From Treponema pectinovorum (GTDB taxonomy: Bacteria; Spirochaetota; Spirochaetia; Treponematales; Treponemataceae): a stretch of 64,000 nt of DNA. The stretch spans positions 435,532-499,531 of the forward strand of contig NZ_UFQO01000003.1 in the NCBI RefSeq assembly GCF_900497595.1, read 5' to 3'. This document shows, piece by piece, positions 34,348 to 43,718 of this stretch. The notes below the pieces were generated by a model. That model saw nothing but the letters and a program-made list of their open reading frames with translations. It did not search any database and was not told the origin of the DNA. The translations under genes and the position numbers were made by a program. How positions within the stretch are numbered: position 1 is the stretch's first letter; every line of letters begins with the position of its first letter.

Positions 34348-35292
34348 ATGACGCAATACACTTTAAAATGCGAAGAGAAAATCAGGCTGGATTCTCTTTT
34401 GCGTTTAAAACTTCCTTCTCTTTTAAAAACTGAAATTTCAAATTCAAAGTTGCGCCGGCTCATAATTTCAGGTTCAATTTTTGTAAACGGCAAACAGATT
34501 AGAATTCCTGCATTTACGGTTTTTAAAGGGAGCAGCGTTGTTGCAGAAATTGAAGAAGAAAAACTCTTTTTTGAAAAACAGCCGGACGACATAGATTTTC
34601 AACTTTGCGAAAAAGATATACTTTTTGAAGATGAATCTATAATCGCCGTCAATAAGCCCTGCCATTTTCCGAGCGAAGCGAGCATGGTTTTGAGTCGAAA
34701 AAATCTTCATTCGGCAGTTGTTGATTACCTTTTTAAAAGGCAAAAACGAGAAAAACCGCTTGCAAAAAATCCGCCCTATGTTGGAATAATGCACCGTTTA
34801 GACCGTGATACTTCCGGGGCTATTCTTTTTACAAAAACGAGAACTGTAAACAAGGCTTTTCACGATATGTTTGAACAGCATTTAATTCACAAAGAATATG
34901 TTGCGGTGTGCTGTGGAATTCCAAAAAAAGAAAATTTTATAGTTGAGTTTACGATGGGCCGTATAAGCCGTAAATCTGAACCTGCAAAATGGGGCTTTTT
35001 GGAAGAAGAAAAAGGTGGACTTGCTTCCAAAACTGAATTTACTGTTTTAAATAGCAAAGGAAATTTTTGTGTTGTAAAATGCAAGCTCTTTACCGGCCGC
35101 ACACATCAGATTCGAGTGCATCTTTCGTCTGTCGCTCTTTCTATTTTAGGCGATGTCCTCTACGGCGGGCTTTTTAACGAAAGGATAATGTTGCATTCAA
35201 AAAAACTTTCTTTTATTCATCCTCTTACGTCAGAAAAAATTGAAATTCAATCTCCACTGCCAAGCGAATTTGAGATTTATCTTTTAAAATGA
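34348..35292 (+). CDS. RluA-family pseudouridine synthase
   Basis: 314 residues with an S4-like N-terminal RNA-binding segment (IRLDSLLRLKLPSLLK... LRRLIISGSIFVNGK) and the catalytic HRLDRDTSG motif, followed by GRTHQIRVHLSS. It modifies 23S rRNA or tRNA uridines, as RluA/RluC/RluD do; the exact site is not determinable. It lies 37 nt after the LUD gene. Confidence 0.92.
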   Translation: MTQYTLKCEEKIRLDSLLRLKLPSLLKTEISNSKLRRLIISGSIFVNGKQIRIPAFTVFKGSSVVAEIEEEKLFFEKQPDDIDFQLCEKDILFEDESIIAVNKPCHFPSEASMVLSRKNLHSAVVDYLFKRQKREKPLAKNPPYVGIMHRLDRDTSGAILFTKTRTVNKAFHDMFEQHLIHKEYVAVCCGIPKKENFIVEFTMGRISRKSEPAKWGFLEEEKGGLASKTEFTVLNSKGNFCVVKCKLFTGRTHQIRVHLSSVALSILGDVLYGGLFNERIMLHSKKLSFIHPLTSEKIEIQSPLPSEFEIYLLK

Positions 35293-35298
35293 TATAAC
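35270..35298 (+). promoter_or_regulatory. Promoter of the EamA gene, inside the end of the upstream gene
   Basis: TTGAGA (35270-35275), 17-bp spacer, TGA-TATAAC (extended -10, hexamer 35293-35298), 7 nt to ATG 35306. The TGn overlaps the upstream stop codon. Predicted leaderless mRNA. Confidence 0.55.
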
Positions 35299-35305
35299 TT
35301 TTTCC

Positions 35306-36175
35306 ATGTTAAAAAATCCTGTAGTCCAAATGATATTTACGGCTTTATTTTGGAGCCTTGGTGGTATTTTTGTAAAATTAGTTGACTGGAATCCCCTTTG
35401 CATAACTGGCTTTCGTGGTCTTTTTGCAATGCTTTTTTTGTGCGTTGTTTTTAAACGACTTCCAAGTTTTGTTTCTAGAGATAAAGATGGCAAAATTGAC
35501 AAAAAAGGAACTGTAGAGCTTATTTTAGGCGGCTTTTTCTATGCTGCAACGATGTTTGCCTTTGTTGTTTCGACAAAACTCACCTCCGCTGCAAATTCAA
35601 TTTTTTTGCAGAACACGAGTTTTATCTATCTTATAATTTTGAGCCCTTTTGTCTTAAAAGAAAAAATAAACTGGGTGGATTTTGTCGCAATCTTTGGCGT
35701 TATTTTAGGAATGATTATCCTCTTAGGCAACGGATTTTCTGGCGGAACTGCGTTTGGCAATTTTATTGCACTTTTAAGCGGACTTACCTATGCGCTTGCA
35801 ACACTTTTTTTACGCAAACAAAAAAATGCACATCCATTAAATTCGCTAATCCTCGCAAACTTTTTTGCTTTTGTATTTGCCCTTCCATTTATTTTAAAAA
35901 GCGATTTTCCTTCTGTAAAAAGTTTTACAGGAATCGTTATACTTGGAGTTTTGCAGATTGGAATGGCAAGTTTTTTTTGGTGCAAGGCTATAAGAAAATT
36001 ATCTGCGGTCAGTTGTGTCATAATAGGAATGTTAGAGCCAATTTTAAATCCTGTTTGGGTTGCTTTTGGAATTGGTGAAATTCCTGCATGGAATTCTATT
36101 TTGGGCGGACTTTTGATACTCGCTTTTATAATTTTCCATGTTGTTTTAAAAGGCAAAAAATCTTTGGAAAATTAA
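35306..36175 (+). CDS. EamA/DMT-superfamily transporter
   Basis: 289 residues with ten hydrophobic segments arranged as two five-helix EamA repeats (for example WSLGGIFVKLVDWNPL... and the second half from about residue 150, ending in GGLLILAFIIFHVV). It is an inner-membrane exporter of metabolites or drugs of unknown specificity. No ribosome site is visible. Confidence 0.88.
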   Translation: MLKNPVVQMIFTALFWSLGGIFVKLVDWNPLCITGFRGLFAMLFLCVVFKRLPSFVSRDKDGKIDKKGTVELILGGFFYAATMFAFVVSTKLTSAANSIFLQNTSFIYLIILSPFVLKEKINWVDFVAIFGVILGMIILLGNGFSGGTAFGNFIALLSGLTYALATLFLRKQKNAHPLNSLILANFFAFVFALPFILKSDFPSVKSFTGIVILGVLQIGMASFFWCKAIRKLSAVSCVIIGMLEPILNPVWVAFGIGEIPAWNSILGGLLILAFIIFHVVLKGKKSLEN

Positions 36176-36224
36176 AGTTTTATTTGCAAGGTTTTATTTG
36201 CGAAATGCTCAATAATCATCATAA

Positions 36225-36253
36225 TTGACCTTGTCTATTTATTGCGTTAGAAT
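36225..36253 (+). promoter_or_regulatory. Promoter of secG
   Basis: TTGACC (36225-36230), 17-bp spacer, TAGAAT (36248-36253), then a ~55-nt leader with GGAG before ATG 36313. Confidence 0.7.
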
Positions 36254-36312
36254 ATCGCAACATTAAAAGTAACGGGCTGCTCATAGTTTTAGCTCGATTT
36301 TGGAGAATATAA

Positions 36313-36678
36313 ATGAAAGTTGTATTGTTGGTAACATTCGTAATTATCTGTGCGCTTTTGGTTCTTTTGGTTCTTGTACAAGATGAAAAAAACGAAGGAA
36401 TGGGCGGACTCTTGAGCGGAGGAAACTCGGCTGCTTTTGGTTCTCATTCAGCATCAATCCTTACAAAAGCAACAGTTGTTATAGCGGTGCTTTTCTTTGT
36501 TGTAACGCTTGCCCTTGCAAAAATTTTGCCTTCAAAATCGATTTCTTCTGATGCAGACCTTTATGCAGCAGCTCAAACAGAAGGTAAGGTTTCCGAAGAA
36601 AGTTCTTCTAAAGTAGAAGAAAACACTTCTCAGACTCCTGACTGGTGGAAAAACGAAGTTCAGACCCCTGCTAACTAG
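36313..36678 (+). CDS. secG: Preprotein translocase subunit SecG
   Basis: 121 residues with two membrane helices flanking the conserved loop VLVQDEKNEGMGGLLSGG, typical of SecG. It assists SecYEG translocation. The C-terminal ~35 residues are a Ser/Glu-rich cytoplasmic or periplasmic tail longer than in many SecG proteins. It has its own promoter; the EIIA gene starts 79 nt downstream. Confidence 0.92.
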   Translation: MKVVLLVTFVIICALLVLLVLVQDEKNEGMGGLLSGGNSAAFGSHSASILTKATVVIAVLFFVVTLALAKILPSKSISSDADLYAAAQTEGKVSEESSSKVEENTSQTPDWWKNEVQTPAN

Positions 36679-36757
36679 TTGTATTCCTTTGCTGGAATTT
36701 AATTTTTAATAAATTTTCCCCGCTTTTTCTGTGCAAAAAAAACAGGGAAGGTGAGAT

Positions 36758-37219
36758 ATGGTTCTTGAAGATATATTTACAAAAGACTGCATTATTGTAG
36801 ATTTGCAAAGCACTGAAAAAGATGAACTGTTTGAAGAAATGGTCGAAAAACTTTATTCGATAGTTCCAGACTTTAATAGAGAAGAAGTGCTTTTCGCTTT
36901 AAATGAAAGAGAAGCAAAAATGAGTACAGGAATAATGCATTCGGTTGCAATTCCGCATGCTTTTGTGTCTTCGATAAATGGAACTTTTGGCGTTATTGGA
37001 ATAAGTCGCGACGGAATTGACTACGATTCTTTGGATAGAGCGCCAGTTCATGTGGTGTTTATGCTTTTGGCAGGCGAAGGTCAGACAGAAAAGCATGTTC
37101 AAGTTTTAAAATCTTTGGCGATTCTGCTTCAAAAAAAGGATTTTGTGAAAAACATAATCTCGTGCAAAACTCAAAGCGAAGTTTATAACCTGATTGTTCA
37201 GTCAGAAGACGTGGTTTAA
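36758..37219 (+). CDS. PTS EIIA-type (PtsN-like) protein leading the V-ATPase cluster
   Basis: 153-residue fructose/nitrogen-type EIIA domain. The phosphorylatable histidine is His67 in MSTGIMHSVAIPHAF; VVFMLLAGEGQTEKHVQVLKSLA is the second conserved region. It stands alone, without EIIB or EIIC, as regulatory EIIA-Ntr proteins do. It ends 12 nt before the first V-ATPase gene in the same direction, so it is probably part of that operon and may report phosphoenolpyruvate/energy status. This is inference. Confidence 0.88.
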   Translation: MVLEDIFTKDCIIVDLQSTEKDELFEEMVEKLYSIVPDFNREEVLFALNEREAKMSTGIMHSVAIPHAFVSSINGTFGVIGISRDGIDYDSLDRAPVHVVFMLLAGEGQTEKHVQVLKSLAILLQKKDFVKNIISCKTQSEVYNLIVQSEDVV

Positions 37220-37231
37220 GGTAGGATTTTT

Positions 37232-37543
37232 ATGGCAGAAATGGAATCAGACGTAATTGAACACCTTATAGAACTTGAAAATCAAGCCTCGTCTATCACG
37301 CAAGAAGCTCGTGAAAAGGCGTTAAAAAAAGTAAATTCGGCAAAAGCCGCTGCTGAACAGGAATATCTCGAAAAATTTAATGCTGCGTCTTTGGAATTGG
37401 AAAATTCTTTTAAGGCAGAAAGCGAAAAGTTAAAATCCCAGACATCTGTAAAAATAGATTCATATAAGACTGAAATTTCAGATTCAAAATTGGACACAGC
37501 TGCCTTTTATAAACTTATGGACAGCCTTGTTGTAAAAAAATAG
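37232..37543 (+). CDS. V-type ATPase peripheral-stalk G/H-like subunit
   Basis: 103 residues, almost entirely charged coiled coil (IEHLIELENQASSITQEA, then KAAAEQEYLEKFNAASLELE). Small coiled-coil proteins of this type (AhaH, NtpF, subunit G/H) pair with subunit E to form the stator stalk. Identification rests on position, at the head of the ATPase genes, and on the coiled-coil character rather than on a strong motif. Confidence 0.7.
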   Translation: MAEMESDVIEHLIELENQASSITQEAREKALKKVNSAKAAAEQEYLEKFNAASLELENSFKAESEKLKSQTSVKIDSYKTEISDSKLDTAAFYKLMDSLVVKK

Positions 37544-37555
37544 GCAGGAAGGCGG

Positions 37556-38536
37556 ATGATGGATAAATCTGCTGCGAACGCTTATGTTTATGCAAAAGTT
37601 TGCGGAAAACTTTCTAAAGCGTATTTTGGTCAAAGAGCTCAAAATCTTTACGCAGCAAAATCTTTAACAGAACTTTATAATATTCTTTTTAAAGGCGATG
37701 TTCCTGCAATTCCTGAAAATCTTTTGGCAAAAAAAATTGAAGAAAAGGCAGAACGTAGATTTGTAAAAGAATACTGTTCTCTCTTGGAGTGCTATTCAAA
37801 TCCTGAAAAAATTTTATTAACGCTGCTCCAGTTTTATGATTACGACAATCTGAAAGAAATTGGCGGTGCGCTTTGTCTAAAAGAAACAGAACGACCGTAT
37901 ATTTTAGATTTAAAACGCTATGCTATTTTAAACTACGACAAGTGGCCAGATATAAAAAAGATAACAGAAGGCTCTGAACTTGCTTGGTACAATACCGTTC
38001 CAAATATTTCAAATCAGCAGGTTTTGGATACAAAACTGGACTTTCAATATTTAAGAAAACTTTGGCAAAGCGTAAACGAAATTGAATATTCATGCAGGGA
38101 AGAAGCATGCAAACTTTTTTCTCGCGAGATTGAATTCTCTAATATCCTTTGGACTTTGCGCCTTATGGTTTATTACAAGATGAACCCAGAGGAAATAATG
38201 AATCATCTTTTTTTTGAAAATCCATCTTTAAGGGAAAGCGACAGATTTGCTCGAGAATCAATAAAGCTTTTAAAAAAAGATCCCAATGATTTTAAGGATT
38301 GGAAGGATTGGAAATTTAATTACCTTTTAAATCCTCACGAAGAAGGAGTTATTTGGGAAGTTGATCCTCGCTGGGTAGAAAATTCGATAAATGCAGTTTT
38401 GATAAAAAATTATTCGACCGCTTTTCACCGTTTTCCACTTACATCGCTGTCTTTGGTGTGTTATTTTAAAATAAAACACAACGAACTTGATAATATCCGT
38501 CGTGTTACAGAAGATTTAAGACTTGGAGGTCAATGA
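37556..38536 (+). CDS. V-type ATP synthase subunit C
   Basis: 326 residues of the AC39/NtpC family, the central-stalk socket that links subunit D to the membrane ring. The N-terminal YAYVYAKVCGKLSKAYFG-like motif (here AYVYAKVCGKLSKAYFG) and the generally helical character match. A GGAAGG site precedes the ATG. The stop overlaps the subunit I start by 4 nt. Confidence 0.85.
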   Translation: MMDKSAANAYVYAKVCGKLSKAYFGQRAQNLYAAKSLTELYNILFKGDVPAIPENLLAKKIEEKAERRFVKEYCSLLECYSNPEKILLTLLQFYDYDNLKEIGGALCLKETERPYILDLKRYAILNYDKWPDIKKITEGSELAWYNTVPNISNQQVLDTKLDFQYLRKLWQSVNEIEYSCREEACKLFSREIEFSNILWTLRLMVYYKMNPEEIMNHLFFENPSLRESDRFARESIKLLKKDPNDFKDWKDWKFNYLLNPHEEGVIWEVDPRWVENSINAVLIKNYSTAFHRFPLTSLSLVCYFKIKHNELDNIRRVTEDLRLGGQ

Positions 38537-40506
38537 TGGCAAAAACTGCAAAAATGCGGCTCGTTGAGTTGATGACGCTCAAAGAGGATATAGATTCTGT
38601 AATAGAGTTTTTGGGCAAAAAAGGAAATTTTCAGTTTCAGCAGCAACTCGAGTTGAATAAGTCCGCAGAAAATCCGGACGCAAGAATTTTAGAAAAATTA
38701 AAGACAGTCCGCTCTTTTTTGGGTTTGCCAGATATTACAAGTTCGGATTTGATGAATTGGAATCGACCTACAGATTACGACAGAATTCTCTGTCAAAAAT
38801 TTATTTATATTGTAGAGCAGCTTCAAAAAAAACAGTTGACTTGTTCTGATGCTCTAAAAAGAAGTCAAGACGCATATAACGAAGCAAAATCTTTTGCAAA
38901 TTTAAAAGTTTCTTATTCAGAACTGGAGCATCTTTCTTTTTTGTCGATGAGGATTGGAAAAATCGATCCTGCTGTGTTTGAGGATTTAGCGGATTCTGTT
39001 GGTGGCAGAGCGGTTATAATCGCACTTGGAGACGATAAATCTCATATCCTTGCAGCAACTTCTAAACGAGGAAGATTTGCTCTTGATACAGAACTTAAAA
39101 ATCACGGTTTTGTGAATATGGAAATTCCAAGCGATTTTAAAGGTGTTCCAGATGAGGTTCTTGAAGGTTTAAAAAAACAGACCGAAGAATGCAAAATCGC
39201 TTTTGAAAAACTCGAAGAAGAAAGGCACAATCTTGCAAAAACTCAGGCAGATTTTCTAAAAAAGTTTTTATGTCAGTTTTCTATAGGAAGCCAGATTAAA
39301 CTTTTGAAAAACAGCCTTGAAGCCACAGATTTGGTTTATCGCCTTACAGGATGGATCCCAGAAAAAGATTGCCACGAGATGATGACCGAATTGGATAGAA
39401 TTTCTGAAGGTCGCATTGCGATTCGTCTTTTTGAGCCAAAAGAAGTTCCTTCTGTAAGAAGTGGCGTTGAAAAAGTTCCTGTAAAACTTCATCACGGAAA
39501 ATTTATAAGTTCTTTTGAGCGCATGATTTTTAGTTATGGCTCTCCGGCTTACGGTGGCGTTGATCCAACTCCGTTTGTCGCAATGTTTTTTACGCTTTTG
39601 TTTGGGATAATGTTTGGAGATGCAGGGCAAGGCTTGGTGTTTTTTATTGCAGGAATCTTACTTTCAAAAAAAATCGTAAAAATCGAAGGTTGGAATAAAT
39701 TTGGACCTGTCTTTATGGCAATCGGTTTTTCGAGCATGGTGATGGGTTTTTTAACTGGAGAGGTTTTTGCAACAGAAGGAATTTTAAAGCCTGCTTCTTT
39801 ATTTGTAACTTCTCTTTTTGGCGAGCCTCATTATCCGATTCTGGAAATGAAATTCTGGGAGTCGAAAAATCCTATCGTAATCATCTTTGGAATTTTTGGT
39901 TTTACGATGGCAATCGGTTTTGTCATAAACTCTGTTGGACTTATCATAAACATTGTAAATAAGATTTCGCAAAGAAAATGGGGAAGCGCACTTTTTGGAA
40001 AAACAGGACTTTCTGGAATGTTTTGGTTTTGGTATGTCGTTGTATTTGCGCTTAGACTCGCATTCACTTCGTATTCTGCGACTCCATTCGATTGGCTTTT
40101 TATAGGAATAACTTTGTTTTTGTCCGCTTTTGGTGAGCCGTTTGAGCGTTTTTTTGATGGAGAAGAGCCTTTTGAAAATGGAATTGGCTCTGCCATAATA
40201 GGCGGTTTTGTCGAATTGATAGAAGTTATTTCCACATATCTTTCAAATTCAATAAGTTTTGTAAGGGTTGGAGCGTTTGCCTTAGCGCATGCTGTTCTCG
40301 GCTTTATAATCGAAACGATGTGTGCGATTTGTCCAGCCTTTGCTGCAAAAATTATTATTTTGATTTTGGGAAATACAATCGTAATTGTGCTTGAAGGGAT
40401 GATTGTTGCAATTCAAGTCATCCGTCTGCAATATTATGAGTTTTTCTCCAAATTTTTTAGTGAAACTGGAAAGGAATTTGTTCCTTTTGTGTTTGAATAT
40501 AAATAA
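38533..40506 (+). CDS. V-type ATP synthase subunit I (a subunit)
   Basis: 657 residues. The N-terminal half is a soluble, coiled-coil stator arm; the C-terminal half (from about 350) has seven or eight hydrophobic helices forming the ion half-channels. The motif SFVRVGAFALAHAVLG contains the essential arginine region of this family. Start overlaps the subunit C stop. It is cytoplasmic-membrane-embedded and contacts the proteolipid ring encoded next. Confidence 0.92.
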   Translation: MMAKTAKMRLVELMTLKEDIDSVIEFLGKKGNFQFQQQLELNKSAENPDARILEKLKTVRSFLGLPDITSSDLMNWNRPTDYDRILCQKFIYIVEQLQKKQLTCSDALKRSQDAYNEAKSFANLKVSYSELEHLSFLSMRIGKIDPAVFEDLADSVGGRAVIIALGDDKSHILAATSKRGRFALDTELKNHGFVNMEIPSDFKGVPDEVLEGLKKQTEECKIAFEKLEEERHNLAKTQADFLKKFLCQFSIGSQIKLLKNSLEATDLVYRLTGWIPEKDCHEMMTELDRISEGRIAIRLFEPKEVPSVRSGVEKVPVKLHHGKFISSFERMIFSYGSPAYGGVDPTPFVAMFFTLLFGIMFGDAGQGLVFFIAGILLSKKIVKIEGWNKFGPVFMAIGFSSMVMGFLTGEVFATEGILKPASLFVTSLFGEPHYPILEMKFWESKNPIVIIFGIFGFTMAIGFVINSVGLIINIVNKISQRKWGSALFGKTGLSGMFWFWYVVVFALRLAFTSYSATPFDWLFIGITLFLSAFGEPFERFFDGEEPFENGIGSAIIGGFVELIEVISTYLSNSISFVRVGAFALAHAVLGFIIETMCAICPAFAAKIIILILGNTIVIVLEGMIVAIQVIRLQYYEFFSKFFSETGKEFVPFVFEYK

Positions 40507-40535
40507 ATTAAGAAATTTTTTGTGAGGTAATCGAT

Positions 40536-40895
40536 ATGAACAAAAAAATTATCGCAATTTTAACTGCTTTGGTGTGCTTTAGCGCATTTGGCTTGTTTGC
40601 GCAGGAAAATCCTGTGGCACAGAATTCTTCAGAATCTACAGTTCAGGCTCAACAATCTGTGCAAGAACAATCTGAAACTACAACTGCGGATTCGCTCAAA
40701 TATATTGCAGCAGCGTTTGCAGTTGCAATTTCCTGCCTTGCCGGCGGTTTGGCTGTAGGAAAAATTGGTGCGGCAGCGATGGGCGCAATGAGCGAGAATG
40801 CGGAACTTTCTGGTAAAGCTCTTCCTTTTGTCGGACTTGCTGAAGGTATCTGTCTTTGGGGCTTTTTGGTAGCTCTTTTGATAATCATACTTTAA
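40536..40895 (+). CDS. V-type ATP synthase subunit K (proteolipid) with signal-peptide-like leader
   Basis: 119 residues: an N-terminal signal-like segment (KKIIAILTALVCFSAFGLFAQE), a Gln/Ser/Thr-rich spacer of about 25 residues, and one hairpin of two helices (SLKYIAAAFAVAISCLAGG and VGLAEGICLWGFLVALL). The carboxylate is in GLAEG. No Gln in helix 1 and no Ser/Thr after the Glu, so the classic sodium-ligand set is not seen; protons are more likely, but this is inference. Most bacterial NtpK proteins have two hairpins and no cleavable leader. Confidence 0.88.
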   Translation: MNKKIIAILTALVCFSAFGLFAQENPVAQNSSESTVQAQQSVQEQSETTTADSLKYIAAAFAVAISCLAGGLAVGKIGAAAMGAMSENAELSGKALPFVGLAEGICLWGFLVALLIIIL

Positions 40896-40919
40896 TCTGT
40901 AAAGTTTAAAAGGATTTTT

Positions 40920-41252
40920 ATGGAATATTTTGTGATTGCTCAACGGGAACTCGTTTTAGCTTTTAACCTTGTAGGTGTGCATGGACAGGTTGCCTTAAAC
41001 AGAAAAGAAGCCTTGCAAGCGTTTTACCGTGTAACAGGAAGAGCGGTTGATAATGCTTTGCCTGTAGATGAGCATCCAAAAGTTTTGATTATATCCGAAG
41101 ATGTTTCTGCAATGATTGAAGAGGAAGTTGTGGACTGGCAAAAAGGTGCAAAATTTCCTCTAATAGTAGAAATTCCTCCTATAAACGGACATCTTCAAGG
41201 TAAAAAATCCCTTACGGATTCAATTCGAGAAGCAGTTGGAATTTCTGTATAA
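40920..41252 (+). CDS. V-type ATP synthase subunit F
   Basis: 110 residues; a small Rossmann-like central-stalk subunit. YFVIAQRELVLAFNLVGV, then VLIISEDVSAMIEEEV and FPLIVEIPP are typical of subunit F. It lies 24 nt after the proteolipid gene. Confidence 0.88.
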   Translation: MEYFVIAQRELVLAFNLVGVHGQVALNRKEALQAFYRVTGRAVDNALPVDEHPKVLIISEDVSAMIEEEVVDWQKGAKFPLIVEIPPINGHLQGKKSLTDSIREAVGISV

Positions 41253-41272
41253 GCGGAGGAGTAAAATAATTT

Positions 41273-41914
41273 ATGGAAGAGTTAAGATCAACGTCGATTC
41301 TCGACAGAGAAATTGAAGCCGATGCAAAGAAAAAAGCTGCAAAGATTTTGGAAAATGCTGAGCGCGAATGTAAAGAAATTGCAGAAAGCGTTGAACAGCG
41401 ATTAAAAAAGAGTTTAGAAGAAAAATCGCTCTCTTATAAAAATAAAATTTCTCAACTTGAAAAAAACGCACAGGCTTATATTCCGCTTGAAAAAGAACGA
41501 TTTTTGGTTTCTTTTTATGATGAACAGGTTTGTAAAGCGATGAATTCATATTTTGATTCGATTGGTGAAAAAGGTAGACTTTCTTTGCTTGCATCAAAAT
41601 TGGATTCTTTTAAGCAAGTGCTTGAAGATAAAAATATAAATGCAAAATATTTTGGTGGACTTAAAGAAGCCGATGTAAAAAATCTCCTTGAAAATTTTTT
41701 TAATGGAAAACTTAATTCAGTTCAAGGTATACAATTTGAAAAAAGCGGTGAACAAGCCGTTCAGGGAAATTCACTTCACGAAGGCATTGTCATTGAAAGC
41801 GAAGACGAAGCGGTAAAGATTCGGCTTACAATCGATGAAGTTGTGCGAGAATTAAAAGATAAATATTCATACGAGCTTGCTGCTACTTTGTTTGGAGGGA
41901 AGTTACCTCAATGA
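41273..41914 (+). CDS. V-type ATP synthase subunit E
   Basis: 213 residues: an N-terminal coiled coil ([19 protein letters not shown]) and a C-terminal globular domain with the segment [19 protein letters not shown], as in peripheral-stalk subunit E. The stop overlaps the subunit A start (ATGA), indicating translational coupling. Confidence 0.88.
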   Translation: MEELRSTSILDREIEADAKKKAAKILENAERECKEIAESVEQRLKKSLEEKSLSYKNKISQLEKNAQAYIPLEKERFLVSFYDEQVCKAMNSYFDSIGEKGRLSLLASKLDSFKQVLEDKNINAKYFGGLKEADVKNLLENFFNGKLNSVQGIQFEKSGEQAVQGNSLHEGIVIESEDEAVKIRLTIDEVVRELKDKYSYELAATLFGGKLPQ

Positions 41915-43671
41915 TAGAAGGAAAAATTACAAGGATTTCAGGTCCAATTTTATATGCAGAAGGTCTTGAAGGTTCAGGGCTTTACGATGTTGTGGATGTT
42001 GGCGAAAAAAAGATAATTGGCGAAATTATTCGTCAGAATAGAGGACATTCCACGATACAGGTTTACGAAGATGATACCGGAATGAAGATTGGAGAGAAAG
42101 TTTTTTCCAACGAGCGTCCGCTTTCTTTGAAACTTGGACCCGGTCTTGTTGGCACTATTTATGATGGAATTCAGCGTCCTTTGGAAACCATGTTCAATAA
42201 TGCTGGTTCATTTTTAGCTCCTGGCCAAAGAACAGAGCCTTTGGATATCGAAAAAAAATGGCAGTTTGAAGCTTTGCCAGAAGTAAAAGAAAAAACTGCA
42301 ATTTGTCCAGGCTTTGTACTTGGAACTGTTCAAGAAACTGCTTCGATTGTGCATAAAATCATGGTTCCACCAAATGTTCGTGGGCGAGTTTTGTCTTTTT
42401 TTAAAGGTAGCGGTCAATACACTGTTGATGAAGTAATCGCAAAAACAGAGTTAGACGAAGAAATAAAGATGAGCCACTATTGGCCGTTAAGAAATGCAAG
42501 GCCTTTTTCGAAAAAACTGACTGTAAGTCAGCCTCTTGTAACAGGTCAGCGCGTTATCGACGTGTTTTTCCCGCTTTCTAAAGGTGGAACAGCAGCGATT
42601 CCTGGTGGATTTGGAACTGGAAAAACGATGACTCAACACGCTATTGCAAAGTGGTGCGATGCGGATTTGATTGTTTACATAGGTTGCGGTGAGAGAGGAA
42701 ATGAAATGACCGATGTTTTAACGGAATTTCCTACTTTAATCGACCCTAGAACAGGGCGTTCTTTAATGGAACGAACAATATTGATTGCAAACACTTCAAA
42801 TATGCCAGTTGCGGCGAGGGAAGTTTCTCTCTATTCGGGAATAACACTTGCAGAATATTATAGAGATATGGGAATGCACGTTGCCATAATGGCAGATTCA
42901 ACTTCTCGCTGGGCAGAAGCGTTGCGCGAACTTTCTGGTCGAATGGAAGAAATGCCAGCGGAGGAGGGATTCCCTGCATATCTGCCTACAAGGCTTGCTT
43001 CTTTTTACGAAAGAGCTGGTCGTGTAAAAGCGATGTGTGGTCAAGAAGGTTCTGTTTCTATAATAGGAGCAGTTTCTCCTCCGGGTGGAGATTTTTCTGA
43101 ACCTGTAACTCAACATACAAAGCGTTTTATACGATGTTTTTGGGCTTTGGACAGAGAACTTGCGAATGCGCGCCATTATCCTGCAATCGGTTGGATAGAT
43201 TCTTATTCAGAATACGCAGATGAAATAAAAGAATGGTGGGATAATTTAGATCCACGTTGGTCTGAATTGCGTTTAAAAGCGCTTGAACTTCTAAAAAAAG
43301 AGCAAAAACTCGAAGCGATTGTTCGCCTTATTGGTCAAGATGCACTTCCGGATTACGAGCGAATTGTTTTGATTGTTGCAGATATGATAAAAAATGGATT
43401 TTTGCAACAGAGTGCTTTTGATGCAATCGATGTTTATTCTGTTCCAGAAAAGCAGATTCAAATTTTGGTTTTAATGATGGAATTTTACGATAGAGGGGCA
43501 GCGGTCATAAAAGCTGGAGCTCCGCTTTCAAAACTAAATTCCTTAGCGGTAAAGGACGAGATTATTCGCTTAAAGACGACCGTTCCAAACGAAAATCTTG
43601 CACTTATAAAAGAGGCTGAAAGCCACTTGGACGAGCAGATGAGCGAACTGGAGCGGCTTTATTCGAAGTAG
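41911..43671 (+). CDS. V-type ATP synthase catalytic subunit A
   Basis: 586 residues. P-loop GGFGTGKT is at 232-239 (usually GPFGSGKT), preceded by the 'non-homologous' insert typical of A subunits; [13 protein letters not shown] and [15 protein letters not shown] are catalytic-site motifs. It hydrolyses or makes ATP in the soluble V1/A1 head with subunit B. Confidence 0.96.
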   Translation: MIEGKITRISGPILYAEGLEGSGLYDVVDVGEKKIIGEIIRQNRGHSTIQVYEDDTGMKIGEKVFSNERPLSLKLGPGLVGTIYDGIQRPLETMFNNAGSFLAPGQRTEPLDIEKKWQFEALPEVKEKTAICPGFVLGTVQETASIVHKIMVPPNVRGRVLSFFKGSGQYTVDEVIAKTELDEEIKMSHYWPLRNARPFSKKLTVSQPLVTGQRVIDVFFPLSKGGTAAIPGGFGTGKTMTQHAIAKWCDADLIVYIGCGERGNEMTDVLTEFPTLIDPRTGRSLMERTILIANTSNMPVAAREVSLYSGITLAEYYRDMGMHVAIMADSTSRWAEALRELSGRMEEMPAEEGFPAYLPTRLASFYERAGRVKAMCGQEGSVSIIGAVSPPGGDFSEPVTQHTKRFIRCFWALDRELANARHYPAIGWIDSYSEYADEIKEWWDNLDPRWSELRLKALELLKKEQKLEAIVRLIGQDALPDYERIVLIVADMIKNGFLQQSAFDAIDVYSVPEKQIQILVLMMEFYDRGAAVIKAGAPLSKLNSLAVKDEIIRLKTTVPNENLALIKEAESHLDEQMSELERLYSK

Positions 43672-43718
43672 GGATTTTATAGTTCGCTTGCATTTTATTG
43701 GATTTTATTGGAGCAAAA

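Noticed and set aside
36254-36312. Riboswitch or tRNA in the secG leader
   Set aside because: The ~55-nt leader has no cloverleaf and only a short weak GCT/AGC pairing; nothing matches a known riboswitch core.
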